DNA of 64,000 nt from Notospermus geniculatus (taxonomy: Eukaryota > Nemertea > Pilidiophora > Heteronemertea > Lineidae). Position 1 is the stretch's first letter, and each line of letters starts with the position of its first letter. Below the pieces are notes generated by a model. That model did no database searches. It had not been told where the DNA came from and saw only the letters and a list, made by a program, of their open reading frames with translations. Position numbers and translations under genes: made by a program. Positions 35,664 to 48,331 of this stretch are shown in pieces. The stretch is taken from contig NMRB01000077.1 of the NCBI GenBank assembly GCA_002633025.1, positions 686,436 to 750,435 on the forward strand, in the 5' to 3' direction.

Positions 35664-36019
35664 GCGGGGGAGAATGTTGTCGATTCCCGCCCTTGGTTGA
35701 CTGTTCCTTTAATCAATACAGGCCTAGATAAATAATTCTTGGAAAATCTTGTGACTTTAAGGCTCGCTGACTTGCACCTAGGCCCAGTTAAACGATACTA
35801 GGAATTCCTTTGTTACCCTTTTGTACGAGTTAAGAATTTGACGTCTCGTGATCTCTTGTCCTTCTGTCGCTATATAAACTGGAATTTCGTTAATAAAATT
35901 GTCATTCGTATTTACCCCTTCGTTTTGGTTGTTCCATCGTCCCCCAGGCCAGGAGGTCTGTACCTTCTCTGAATGACCAGAAGGTAACGTTTTCAGTTAG
36001 CCGACAGTTGTCGGGAACA
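35664..36019 (+). repeat. Probable 3' LTR of the BEL/Pao element with polypurine tract
   Basis: The purine run gcgggggagaa (35664-35674) is followed by TGTTGTCGATTCC. The segment ends near 36019 in CGGGAACA, giving TGTT...AACA ends and about 345 bp. Inside are tatataa at 35871 and aataaa at 35892, the promoter and polyadenylation signals expected in an LTR. No matching 5' LTR was seen in the window. Confidence 0.65.
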
Positions 36020-38183
36020 CACACCACTCGGAGAGAAAACTTCCCAAAATTATAAAAGTTACACGGGCATGTTTCTACTCCATGCAGCTTTGTTTTATTT
36101 TACGATGTGAGATTTGATTCGGGGTGAATGAGTGCTTTAAAGGTCGACTCGGTGGTAGAACTCGCAATAATGCAAGAAAAGAAAATGCAGCATGTACCGG
36201 TACACTGCTACAAATGTCGATCTTATGGCGATCTTCAGCCAGAACACATTCGGGGGAGGGGTTGACACCTTACAAGGTTCAAGTTAAATTTCACTAGCTG
36301 AAAAGTCGAATGTTTGAAATATCATAGGAAAATTGCACTTAAGAAGATTAATTTAACTTGTTTACTCGCCATTTCATTCATGCTAGACGCGAAAGAAGAT
36401 TGTAACGTACGAAAACACGTTTTAATTTCAACATTAAATCTTCTTCATTCAGATAAGGACAGTGACTTCGCCTGAATGATCCATTCAATGAGGCCTAGAA
36501 TTGGAGCAGTCGGTAGGCAGTGGGGATAAACAAAGGGCTTAGGGCCAGAAGAATGCAGTTAGTACCGCCACTGGGAGGCGCTGCGAGCGATTGTACATTT
36601 TCGACGTCTCGTCCGTGTTGCACTGCGTCAAGGACGTCGTGATGCGTCATTTTACTCTGTTTTTGACGTCTTCGGTCGCACCGCTCGCAGCGCCGCCCTG
36701 CCGGAATAAAAGTTGCGCGGATTCCGCCTTAGCCAATGAACTTGCGTATAGCGAGTATGAACGGCCCGCCCATCCAGCTTGAACATTCCTTTTATCTGCC
36801 CAATATCATTATTCAAATATGACTTGTTTATTGATATGAGTTTCTCAGAGGTGAGAAGAGGTTCCGACGAGTTGAATGTTTGGATCGATTCTGGGAAGGA
36901 TCTCGATCAAGCCGCTTGTTTTAATGGAGAAATCTTGTAATGTGATTATATTTGACATTGATGTATTTGATAGAGGTCTGATGTGAGGGGTACTCATCAT
37001 CATATGATGTACTCATCATCTCCGCAAACATCATCATATCTCACTATCTGCTTGACTTGGTATGCGCGGGATTCTCAAAAGAAAACTATCCTTTGCCGAG
37101 AAACCTGGCCCAGGCCGATCGTTCAAAACAATTTCACCGCAACTTGCCGCTCGCCGAGTGCTGAAAAAGTGTCCCTTCAACAATAGCCTCCATTGAGATT
37201 CTTCACTGACGTCACAACGGTCACGTAACTGCAAAGAATCGGCCATGTGCGACGACGTCAAAACTATCACGTCATGATATGTTGACGTCACGATCTGTGT
37301 GTTGACGCTGTGTTCATGCCGTGACGTCGCTTGACATTTTGACGGCCATTATGGCGGTATCGTGTCGTCATGGAAATGTGACGTCACGTGAAGAACCTCT
37401 ATTGTTCGAGGGACACTTTTTCTAGGCCACCCTGTACAGATTACGAGTTCTTGTCATGACGTCATCAGTTCGTCACGGTGCCTCCAGCACCGGCGCCACT
37501 GATGTGTTAAAGTGTAATGAATTCCACAAACGGCTTTGATCCGAGATCAGAGTTAATGGGCAGAAAATATCAATTAGCGCTCGAACTAATTAAGCAAATC
37601 CAATAGAGGTTGGACCGGGTTGGGAGATCGGCTGGCATCTCTGATCTTGTAAAGTCTGATTGCTTTTGTAAATATTTGTAGACGGTTCCTTTGTCGTCTT
37701 CACAAATATTCTTTTGTCCCAAGATTTCTTCACTTTCCCATTTGTTTCGTTGTCCTCGAAAGTTTCATGAGAGGCCAGCCCAGTGAAGCCCTCAGTGTGC
37801 CAAGCCTCGTAGCCTTTGGCAGCCAGAGAAATGACTATCTGTGCCAGAAATAAGGAATCAGTTTGCTTCCAAATTACAAAATATTTAAAGAAATGATCAA
37901 ATTTCTGGCTAAAATAAGAACAATTAAAGAAATGTTTTCTCTTTTTCTGACGTGTCGCGTCATTAACAAACCATTTTTTATCAAAGGTGAATCCTTTTTC
38001 TGAACGTCAGAGATTTAATTTCTATCTTTATGATTCAGGGTGATTCATCATTTTATTTCTAGGAGGAATTAGAATTAAAACTTACCTTTCTTTCCGGCCT
38101 CATTTTTATGATAATGAGCTCAATTCATCGAGATCCGAGGGCTGAACAACCACGCTTTGTGGAACGCCGCAGTAAAATACCAA
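36020..38183. other. No gene; foldback at 36576 and acgtca cluster
   Basis: The stretch 36576-36695 begins ggcgctgcgagcg and ends with its complement cgctcgcagcgcc. The stretch 37205-37470 holds six gacgtc-type words. No supported coding sequence. Confidence 0.5.
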
Positions 38184-38255
38184 TCCTCGGTAGTATAGTG
38201 GTGAGTATCCCCGCCTGTCACGCGGGAGACCCGGGTTCGATTCCCGGCCGGGGAG
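38184..38255 (+). tRNA. tRNA-Asp (GTC), copy 1
   Basis: A 72-nt cloverleaf: acceptor tcctcgg/ccgggga with discriminator g, D arm with A box tagtatagtgg, anticodon arm cccgc-ctgtcac-gcggg (anticodon GTC), and T arm with B box ggttcgattcc. A T run follows at about 38259, with a longer one at 38270, as Pol III terminators. Differences from vertebrate tRNA-Asp are confined to stems. Confidence 0.96.
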
Positions 38256-38655
38256 GAAATTTTTCGTCTTTTTTTTCGCCCATTCTGAGGCAGATTCTGG
38301 TATATCGGGTACGGTATCATCTTTTTTATCCAATATTATTTTGAAATCGTCATTTTTATTCATCCATTTTCCCTGGAATTCACGAACCCTAGATGAAGGG
38401 GACGGCGTTATGGACCCACCATATTAGGTACGCCATCTTTCATCTCCCTTTCTCCAGGAAATGAAACCATTAGGCCAGGTAAAGTTTATTGTCCCTTGTA
38501 GTGACGAATGTTCTTTAATAAATATCGTAATACGATATTTGTTAAAGAACATATTGATGATAATGTTGTCTGCAATTCTTGTGTCCAGTTGGCCTGGTGC
38601 ATGTGGGTCGTCGACTTTCAAAAGTCGCTACAACCCTTCGAACTCTTACCAGCCT

Positions 38656-38727
38656 TCCTCGGTAGTATAGTGGTGAGTATCCCCGCCTGTCACGCGGGAG
38701 ACCCGGGTTCGATTCCCGGCCGGGGAG
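38656..38727 (+). tRNA. tRNA-Asp (GTC), copy 2
   Basis: Identical in sequence to copy 1, 472 bp downstream in the same orientation, with homologous 3' flank (cccattctgatgcagattct) and a downstream T run. Confidence 0.96.
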
Positions 38728-39115
38728 TGAATTTGTCATCTTTTTTGTCGCCCATTCTGATGCAGATTCTGGTATATCGGGTATGAGATCATCTTTTTCG
38801 TAGTATCATTTTGAAAATCTGATTTTTATTTTATTTATTTTTTGTGAAACACACAAACGCATGGAGGGGACGGCGGCGTTATGGACCCACCATAAAAAGG
38901 GTACGCCAGTTTTCATTCTCCTTTCTCCAGGAAACGAAACAGTTGGTTCAAGGTGATGCTTATCGTTCCTTGTAGTATAGAAGGTTCCTTAACAAATATC
39001 ATAAAGCGATTAATCAATTTGGTCAGTGTGCAATTCTGGTCCAGTTGTTGACCAACAACCATTTCGGTCGTCCACGTCCGAAGATCGCTACAGCTTGTCG
39101 AGCATTCGTCAGCAT

Positions 39116-39187
39116 TCCTCGGTAGTATAGTGGTGAGTATCCCCGCCTGTCACGCGGGAGACCCGGGTTCGATTCCCGGCCGGGGAG
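39116..39187 (+). tRNA. tRNA-Asp (GTC), copy 3
   Basis: Identical to copies 1 and 2, 460 bp after copy 2, followed by gttttt. Its 5' flank is homologous to that of copy 2, its 3' flank is not, so it marks the end of the tandem array. Confidence 0.96.
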
Positions 39188-39190
39188 TAA

Positions 39191-40015
39191 AACGTTTTTG
39201 CAACCCCTGTGACGCAAAACTCTTTTTTTCTTCCTCATATTCTTTTTGTCACAGGCCTACCAAATTTGTTTGCATATAGAATAGAACTAAAACCAACATT
39301 GTCGAAATACGCACACACAGTTCTATGATTTATATACCGGGTACCCTTCGTGTAGTTATGGACAATTACTGACTATCAAATGAAAGTGTCCTCGTTTCAT
39401 TTTCTTCGCTTCATTGCATCTTTGTGAGTTAATGTCGTCAAACAATAAACTCCTCTCATTAATGTTGCTTTCTTTCAATAGATAATCTTTCGAGGGGATC
39501 CCCCGGGGGTAAGACCCAACCAGGCATATGACGGTGAAAAGTAAAGTTATCTGGGGTGGTTTTAGTGCCCCCTGGGGAGTATCTTGTGAGATGACCGTCC
39601 TCGGTTAGACTGACACAAACTAATGACTCACCATTAAGTCTTTACATCCATCAACTAAAATCTGTTCACAACCTCCGTAATGACTCACCTACGTTTAGTT
39701 TTATTTATTTTCAAAGATTAATAATGAATTAACCAGTAAAACCCCAAAATTAATGAGGGAGAGTTAAATCAGTTATCTCAAGGTGTGGACATGATTTGGT
39801 AAAGACCGTGGTTTAAAGGTTCCAGCGGTAGATGAGTCAAAAGACTGAGATTCTCTAATCACCATTCCTTGATGATAAATCCATTGTGGGGAGTCAAGGT
39901 AGAATAATTAGACAAAGATGGATTGATTTTCTCCGACAAACGAACAAAAGACGGTCGACTTGAAATCCGGTCGACCATTGGGAGACTGGAGGATGAGAAA
40001 GAAGGAGTGGATTGA
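39191..40015. other. No gene recognised
   Basis: AT-rich intergenic DNA with short frames only. Confidence 0.45.
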
Positions 40016-40400
40016 TACGGGAGAATCCAACCTACCTCGACGCGAGTCCATGTCATAAAAATTTTCTAAGTTCTAATAATACCGTAATAGAGAGGGGTAG
40101 CATAATGGTAAATGGAGCAGCTTGTATTATACCTAAGCTGTTCCATCTACCATTATGCTACCCCTATTACGATATTTTTGGAATTTACAAAATTTTTATG
40201 ACCAGGGCCCAGTTGCACAAAACTCACGATAGCGCTAACTTGGTGTTAGCGCTAACTTTATGTTAAATGACGTAAAAATCCATTGTCTTTTTACGTCATC
40301 TAACATAAAGTTAGCGCTAACACCAAGTTAGCGCTAACATGAGTTTTGTGCAACCCAGCCCTGGACTCACGTCGAGGTAAGTAGTTGGATTCTCCCGTAT
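40016..40400. mobile_element. Three nested inverted repeats
   Basis: The outer arms at about 40016-40051 and 40362-40400 (tacgggagaatccaacctac and complement) enclose two further foldbacks. One is 40052-40201 (gtcataaaaattttc ends, inner arm ggggtagcataatggtaaat). The other is 40203-40364 (ccagggcccagttgcacaaa and complement), nearly one long hairpin with gcgctaac motifs. Confidence 0.9.
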
Positions 40401-42205
40401 TTAGATTGTTCCATTTTTCGATACACCCTATAGAAACCTGACGCTCAATGGACGACGATCTGGTGATTGCCGTGTGTAAAGAAAAAAAGGAAGTTAATTT
40501 CGAGGGTGTCATTCAAGATTTCAATCCTGTTACCATGCTTCTAGCAATCTCATCACGTTAATGAAAAAATAGCCCAACACAAGAAGCGGTTGAGAAGTTA
40601 GCAAGCACTTCTTCTCAAGTTGACAGTGTGAAGTTGGTGAAGTCACACCGTGACATCACCTTGCCTCGATACGAACGCTACCAAACGAGATAACGTCTGC
40701 GTCAATCAAATACAAGGGAAAGAAGATTAATGGAAAATAAACAGAATTAACGCGTACAAGGATGATTCATTGAAATAAATGAAAAAATATTTTTCTCTTA
40801 AACGTAGATTTATCTGAAGTGAGTTGAAGTAAATCCTTGACGACCGGAAGGAGGACTGATTGATTCGTCTCAACCGGAAGTCACGAGTGCTGAAGATGCG
40901 AATTTATTGCTGCAGAATCAACGGATTGATTCGCTGTGATTGTTTATTTTGTGTTTATTGTCGGCTCGGCTTGATTAATTCCGCTGTGAGTCTGCAGCGA
41001 GGGGAGGGGATCAAGTCTGCGGTGAGTCAGGGTGGGAAAGGAGCCTGCAGGTTGCGGGTACACGGTCCCGCCCTCCCTGGCCGAGGAGTGCCATTACCTG
41101 GACTCTAATAACACCACTGACCACCACCGACGACGTGAGGAGAATATCAGATTGACCCCTGAATCTGATAAAAACATGGTGTCAATGGGTTTCCGATGAC
41201 GAGTGGATAAGATTGATCGAGTATTTGAAGGGTCTTAACGGACGAATGCGTGGCTTGTTTTTACTTGCATCAGGGTATGATTAGTGAAATAAGAAGCTGG
41301 CCATGACATGTTTTTCCGACAGACTCAACCTGACCAATCTCTTGTTGACGTTTTCTTGACTTGTGAGTTCCGGAATTTTCATGTCGTTTTGCGATATGGT
41401 CATTCTTGCTTGTCAGTTCTACAACAGCCCTTGTGCGCCGGTGTGAAAGAAATTGTTGTCCTAGGAATGCAAGGCAGCGTTACAAAATCTGCTATAGTGT
41501 CATGGCTTTCATTGCCATGTATCCTATAATCTTTCGTCGAACAATTCAACCGGACTAAGATTCCATGGGGACTTAGATTCCTGACACACCGGCCTGAAAT
41601 GGGAGTGGGGAAGCTAGTAATGGGAGAGGCCGAATATCGAGTCGAACCCAGACCTCCTCAGTCATGACACTCGTGATGATTCCACACTGACTGCGTTGGT
41701 CGAATCATCACGGTCAGTTTGTGTTAGACACCAAAACTGTCAAGATGGCGACCATGATGCGGAAAAGATGAAGATAAAGTGAGTGAGTAAGAGTGAAGTT
41801 AATGGTCCTTAACCAAACAACATGATCCGGCCAGATCGGAGAGAAACAACTTAGAAAAACAAAATGATACATTGCTGCATAAAATTGACTAAATGGCCGA
41901 TTCTAGTGTTTGGTTAATATCACGTTTTTATTTTGGAATTGATGTGGTCATGTTGTGCATAGGAATGATGTACGCTTTGTTAAAGGGGCGTTCTGTTTTT
42001 AGTCCACTGCGGGGCCCACTGTCGCTTCCCAAGGTTTTCTCAGGAATGAAACTTTACAAAGCAAGAGAAAGTGCTGTTTTCTACCAGGGCCTGGATTTCA
42101 CGGTTGACCTTCAGTGAGCCCACCCTTTTGTAAGAAAATGCATCAGACCAAACAAAAAGCCCCCGCCCCCGTTTGTCCAATGTTCCGCCGCAGGCCGAAT
42201 GCATT
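40401..42205. other. No gene recognised
   Basis: A 74-codon frame at 41893-42117 has a hydrophobic stretch but no homology that I can recognise. Nothing else is supported. Confidence 0.4.
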
Positions 42206-42206
42206 A

Positions 42207-42336
42207 TAGAGTTTTCGCAAAGCCCAAGAAACGCCAACGCGAACGTCTATCCTTTTGTTCGGTGCTCTCCCCGTGGTACCGAACAATGGGTTTGGCGTTC
42301 GCGTTGGCGTTTCGGGGGCTTTACGAAAACTCCCTA
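42207..42336. mobile_element. 130-bp foldback element
   Basis: agagttttcgcaaagccc then gaaacgccaacgcgaacg pairs with cgttcgcgttggcgtttc then the complementary right end. Confidence 0.85.
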
Positions 42337-42955
42337 TTGAACAGTGAACCAGCGAATGATTCGCTGTGCTACTCTCTTCCCGGTTGGGCTCATCATATTT
42401 CTAAGTCCTTAACCTGGAATGCCCTTTGCGGATCCTTACTTAACTATAAGGACTTTTTAAAATGCTACATGGATTAATATTGTGAACTACTAAAAGTGAA
42501 CGAGGGCGTTGTACACTGAAAATAATGTTGAAAATACATGGGCGAGTGGGCGTTGTTGCCTCATATTGTACAGTGTCCGAGTTCGGCTATTCTCAACCTA
42601 TGCCAATAGGATCATTCCACGAGTCTCTGTATAGTTGCATAACTGACTGTCTTGGTACATTGTACACGGCGAGGGCCTTCATGGCACATCTCGATGGATT
42701 TGCACGGACAGTCAACACAGAGGTGGCCTATGCTTTTCTCGAGTTCCCGATTTCTTGAAATCTGTTGCCGAATGTTTGGAAAACGAACCTGGACAGCAGA
42801 GAACAAGCCTGATGGAGACAGTAAAGATTGGCAAAGGAACGTCACGCAAGACGCCAACCAAAAATTCTGCATGATGTGCATTTTTTGGCAACGAACTTCA
42901 AGACGCTTTTCTGACGAACCCTCTGTTTGGTGAGTCCAAGTTACGTCGGTATGCG

Positions 42956-43125
42956 GGGGGTCTAGGAAAACCCGTCCGATGTCACTGAATGATCAACTAA
43001 GGGCTGTCAGATTGCCTGTGCATTGATCTGCTACTGTTTACCTGTTACCAAGTACATTTTAGCTGTTCACCAAGACCATTAACACTTTTCTCAAATGTGA
43101 CATCCGACGGGTTTTCCTAGACTGC
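42956..43125. mobile_element. 170-bp MITE-like element
   Basis: gtctaggaaaacccgtccga plus tgtcac at the left is answered by gtgacatccgacgggttttc plus ctagac at the right. Confidence 0.85.
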
Positions 43126-43129
43126 CTCA

Positions 43130-44216
43130 CATATCTTCTCTGACTTAGCCTACATGTGCTCGTCAAGCCCACCATACACCGTCGGATTTTTAAAAAGTTT
43201 TCTAAATTTGTTAAATGACGGCTTTATGAGTCGAAAAAGCAAATTACCCAAAAATCGTATCAAAGGATTGACCGTGTGCGGCGGGCATTGACGGAATTTT
43301 TGCAATAAACTTTTCCAATAAAGATGGCGGTCCAACAGTTCTCACCATATGACGTCAGAAGCTAAATACCATTCAATGGCCGCTGGCACGCAAAAGTTTA
43401 GGTAAAATAATTGTCTGAGAGGATGCGTTTGCTAGTGTTAATGTTGATAATTAGTGGGCCACCATCTTTGTTGGAAAGGTCTCTTGCATTTAAATTGACC
43501 TGTCCATCTGCTACTCTGAATGAGGTTTCTACTGCACATTCAGAACCTACATCCGTTAGGTCAACTGTCCCCTGCCCTCTCACTCTCTCCAGTCCATTTA
43601 CTACGTCATGCCGAGCGTTTAGAGAGTAAACGGTTACATTCTTTCTATCTCTCCTCCCAATGCTCCTCATGACGGCCCCAGCTGCTTCCTAAACAACATA
43701 TTCCAAACATGACTCAGACCAGACCGAGGCCTCCTTCAACCTGGTCAATCATAGCACACAAAAACACCTATTACCAGTTGACATGACGTGTGGTAAAATG
43801 TCTCTTGGTTTTTGCCAGAGACAATATTTTCATATCGTGTAAGATGAGAACTTGCATCACCTATATGAATCACTCTCTCATTTACCCCGAGATAGTCGTG
43901 AGAGGCTTTTTCTCCCGTGACTAACACACAGGTCGAGCTAAAGAGTATAATTAGTGGGAAATTCGGAAACTGCTAATTGTGATTTCGGAAGTTGATGTAA
44001 CGGAATACTTTCTGAGACGTGAGAAAAAAAGTTGTAAAACTGCTCCCTCGAGACATACACGGTAATCCGGTCAACGAAAACCGATTCATTCATCAATATC
44101 ATAGGCCTATATCGCCGTTGATAGGAATTGAAATATCTTATTTCGATGATTGCACAATGATAATCATATCATACGTTGGCCTACTTCCTCTCTTTCTCGT
44201 GACGTCTTTGCAGTAA
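43130..44216. other. No gene recognised
   Basis: Short overlapping frames on both strands, none recognisable. Confidence 0.4.
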
Positions 44217-44288
44217 TCCTCGGTAGTATAGTGGTGAGTATGCCCGCCTGTCACGCGGGGGACCCGGGTTCGATTCCCGGCCGGGGAG
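44217..44288 (+). tRNA. tRNA-Asp (GTC), copy 4, dispersed
   Basis: Differs from copies 1-3 at two positions (tgcccgcc and gcgggggac, near the anticodon stem and variable region). It keeps anticodon GTC, both boxes and a following ttttttt terminator at 44296. The flanks do not match the 38-kb array. Confidence 0.93.
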
Positions 44289-44999
44289 ATGAGTATTTTT
44301 TTGCTGATTGACAAACCCAGTTCGTCAGTCATTTTCACTGCTCCTCTTTCGGTGAAAGTCAGCAATCTCTGGCTATCAGTGATAGCAATTTGCGAGGTGT
44401 AGGCCTACCTTTTTTGTGACTATGTCCCCTGAACTTGTCACGGCACGGCTCGAACCCTGGTTGGCGTCACTCCAGTATGTGACTCTCTTTACCAGGGACG
44501 AGGTTATGTATCCCAGCAGCGGGTACTGACAGCCTATTAAATTGACGACCAATCATATAAACAGACAGATATCGGTGAAATGACATTAATAGAGTGTGTT
44601 TACTTTTGCTACAAGCATAAAAGCATTTTTCAGTTATAAATCGTGGCTTTTTAATGGCACGTCAGAGCGGTGATCTCGTGAAAGGTCTCGCTGTGTCTCG
44701 TTTGACGCACTCCGGGGGTTTGGAGGGTATACTCAAACAGTGTCAATTGGCTGTTTTTGTCAAGATGTCATGATGAAACATCGCACAACCTGGTGACATG
44801 TGCATTTCATTGATGTCATCCTCCTTTACTCTTTGAGGGACGCTCTCGAAACAAAATTCTAACAGGTCAATAGGTGCAAGCCACAAACTATAGGGTGTTC
44901 CGAAAAAGTGTGATTCAAATTGTTAAATTACCCGGTGCGCCAAGTTGTCTTTAGGCACTGTATGCTCTGCAAGCTTTCTCCCACCCAAATCTTCCACAC
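44289..44999. other. No gene recognised
   Basis: No ORF of note and no terminal repeats. Confidence 0.45.
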
Positions 45000-45125
45000 T
45001 TTACTGCCGTTAGAGGCCAGCACCGGTTAGCGGTCCTAGAACGTCACGACATTTGACGTCACAGAGAAGAAATGCACGCCACGACGTCATCGATGTTGAC
45101 GTACGTCTGTGGCGTCAGTGAAGTC
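45000..45125. mobile_element. MITE family A, partial copy
   Basis: tttactgccgttagagg, then gcggtcctagaacgtca and tttgacgtcacagagaagaa, match the copy at 31043. The complementary right end is missing. Confidence 0.8.
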
Positions 45126-48100
45126 ATTCACTCTCTCAGGGCATCTTGCTGTAGAATCAAACAACAAAATGCTTAGTTTCAAGGACCTCTTAATCAAGAA
45201 GCAGTTTGTTTGGCTTGCTCAAAACATGTGGACACCCTGCCGGTGTGTTGTCATCGTCCACTGATGACATAACCATGACTAGCCCGACACAAGTTGATGA
45301 CAATCACAAACCCAACTCCCGATTTAATATTTCACACGGCATGGTGACTAATTCAATAATTTATGTAAACATAACAAAGGCGAGAGACTCTTCCTATTGT
45401 CAGAGAGAACAGGGAAGGTTTTATATGATTCCACTTGATCTGACCGAGGGCAATGATTGCTCACTTTTGACCCAAAGGTGTATTTTTCTCCACTTTCTGG
45501 CAGCCGTTTCTTCTTCATCTTTCTAAAGCAGAAGACAGCCTCCAGGTTTTGTGTTGACGATCTATCTCCTTCAACATCCACACGTCATGCTCTGCATTCT
45601 ATCATTCTCGAGGCTGACGTTTGTTTGTTGAACTTTGAAGATATGTTGAAGACAGAAAAATCACGATATTCCCAACATTCCTCAGACCAGATGAGTGATC
45701 CTGCTTGCTATCAATGCTGTTGGTGCCTGATCCTAGGAACCAATCAGGTTTCGGCGATTCTTTTCGTCATTGGGTCATGAGGTCAGAGTTCATGGTAACT
45801 ACTGGTGGTGCGTTGTCAATCTGTCGTGCTCGGGCCTCATCTTTCCCTTCTTGACCTTGTCCACCTGACCTCCTCGGACACCTTCTCATTATGTCCCTTC
45901 CTTCTGGCGCAGATGACACGCTATATTTGTCTTTTGTTCCTGAAAATACTGGTAATAAACACTGCGACGTGACGTCATCATCGCAGTAACAAATAATAAG
46001 TTATATTTTATGTTGTGGGTTGTGTTCTTTCCACTCGTCCTGAGTCATTCCTTTTCAATGGTTCCTCTTGTAGTATTTTCTCCCGGGCCTCCCGGTAGAC
46101 CCCATTACTTTCCCCTTCATCCAGTCCTCCGATCGACAACCAATTCACTGCAGTTAATAAATGGCCAAACGAGGAGAAGAAAAATTCAAAAAATTGTTAA
46201 AACGTAAAAGAGTTTTTGATTGTTATTCCCTGATGCCTCGTCGTAAACTCATGATTAGGCGAAGGTAAGGTAAGCTTGCTTTCGTTGCTTGCACGTAGAG
46301 GGGAGGATTTGCTGGTTTAAGATGCCTTCAGAGGGAAAACAGATCCATTGAAAACCTGGGTTAGAACGTGCATTCAAGTTGACGGAACTGGACAAAGTTT
46401 GGCCTGGACTAAGATATGATATGAAGTATTACCGAAGTTAAATCTTCAACGCCAGAAAACTTTCGTCAAATCTGATGCAGACAAAAGACACGTTGCTTTT
46501 CCGTTCAAACTTCCTCTACCAAGTTAAATTTTAACTACATTTGCTTCAAAAGTTGCAGAAAAAGCGCCATGAGAAATAATAGTCATTTTGACTGTTCCCC
46601 ACGGGCGCCCCTGGAGCCAGAGACCGCCCAGTCATGAGTAGGCTAATCTAATGACACAACACAAGAAGTTGAGGGGCCGCTGACTAACAACTATGACACA
46701 ACACAACCTATAATCAGGTGCTTGACATGGAATCGCATGGTGACAAACTTCCCTGCATCATCAACCGCGTCCCAATGCTTATGACAACAGACTAGCAAGA
46801 AGATTTAATGGTGTGTGACAGTCTGGGGCGAGGTTGGCCCTTGTTCATTGATGACGTCACCATGCATCATAAAGTTTCAAAGAGATGAGTTCTGATATCG
46901 GTACTGGAATACGATCATGTCGTCCTGTGGTATATCAATGGACAAATGGGGAAAAAAACTCGAAAAAAACTCCAGCAGATCTGATCTTAGGAATGCCTTT
47001 CTCACACCGAACAAGGATAGATCATCTAAAAGTGCAGCAAACATTGATGAGTCGTCTGTCGTTTTGACCGATTAGACTGCTCATCCATCCATTGTTGTGG
47101 GAGATCGGGCAGACGAGAGCCCTGGGAGCAGACGACACATGAATCATCACAAACCTATTGTCTAAACTCACGACTCGAGAAAATCAAAGCGTGCAAGTTT
47201 TGTCGTATGAAAACATGTGACTATGTGTCATAATGAGAATGACAATAATGTATTATTACTCCATTATTGAAAATGGGCGTCCGGTGGCCATGTTGACGAA
47301 TTTTTAAAAATATCTCCGCTGGCAATGCAAACCAATAGTTCTTTTTAAAGTTCTTTCTGCATCAAGTTTTCTCGCCCAAATTACTTCCCATTTGCGTTAC
47401 AAACATAAGATTACTTATTAATAGTTTAGCACCAATTTTAGATCAAAATAAGTGAGAGAATATATCGTACGTTTGTCGGGTAGGCCTACTTCGTATGCTC
47501 GTGCGTTTCAGACGCAGTTCATTTCGCCCGCTATTCCACATTCTACACTAACGGTTGTTGTCGTTAAACTATAAACAAACGGAAAAACATGAACTCAAAG
47601 TTATCCATCTTTCTTCATCAATGAGATTTTCTCGATTTCTTACGGCAGAAAGTGGGAATTAGTTATTCCTCACTGAATTAATATCATTATTCATCTTGAA
47701 AATTTCAATTTAGACCCCTGTTTTAACACCCCCCGCTGGGTAGCACTTGACTGGTACAACACCAACAGCAGGCGATTACTTCACCCCCAGTTTAATGTCA
47801 CTTAATTCCACCTTACACGCAGGTAATTCCAGCTAATTAGGCTGGTAATACAATAGCTTTGACTCATACCGTTAGCTATTGTTCAAGTCGGCGAAGGAAA
47901 ATCCATGAAACTGACACGTATTGAATTTAAAGCAAACCTTTGAGTGATGACTTCCGAGATTCGAATTGAAGAGGTTTTTACGATGAAAATGGCTTTTGTC
48001 TGTGTTTGATTGTAATGTTTTCCGGGATCCTAGATCATACCTAGCATCGTGTCATTGAGGTCATTGCTCGGATCGGGAACCATGGGCAGCTGAAGTCGAA

Positions 48101-48160
48101 TGTCGTTCATGATTTCACTGCAGGGTGATAAGTCATACCTTTTTCTTGACTTGAGACACT
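45126..48160. other. No gene recognised
   Basis: The frames at 45206-45780 and 46010-47067 show no domain and no splice context. I see no tRNA or terminal-repeat structure. Confidence 0.4.
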
Positions 48161-48300
48161 TTCCTGCCGTTAGAGGCCACCACTAGTCAGCGGTCCTAGA
48201 ACGTCATGACATTTGACGTCACAGAGAAGAAGTTCGCGCCACAGCGTCATCCATAATGACGTGGACGCCATGGCTCAAGTCTGTGACGTAAGGCTAGGAC
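48161..48300. mobile_element. MITE family A, partial copy
   Basis: ttcctgccgttagagg, gcggtcctagaacgtcat and tttgacgtcacagagaagaa match the copies at 31043 and 45000, with a right part (ataatgacgtggacgcc) shared with 31043. Confidence 0.8.
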
Positions 48301-48331
48301 AGCCTCGCTCTGGTTGCGTCAAGGTCACCTC

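Larger units (their letters stand above)
38184..39190 (+). repeat. Tandem array of about 465-bp units each with one tRNA-Asp
   Basis: Between the tRNAs the flanks repeat: gcagattctggtatatcggg, ggcgttatggacccaccat and tttctccaggaaa occur at matching offsets after copies 1 and 2. The spacers have diverged much more than the tRNAs. Confidence 0.9.

Noticed and set aside
41893-42117. 74-codon ORF with a possible membrane segment
   Set aside because: No recognisable homology; length is within chance expectation for this DNA.
45206-45780. Overlapping 106- and 107-codon plus-strand ORFs
   Set aside because: No domain, no splice sites, and a minus-strand frame of similar length overlaps; they look like chance frames.
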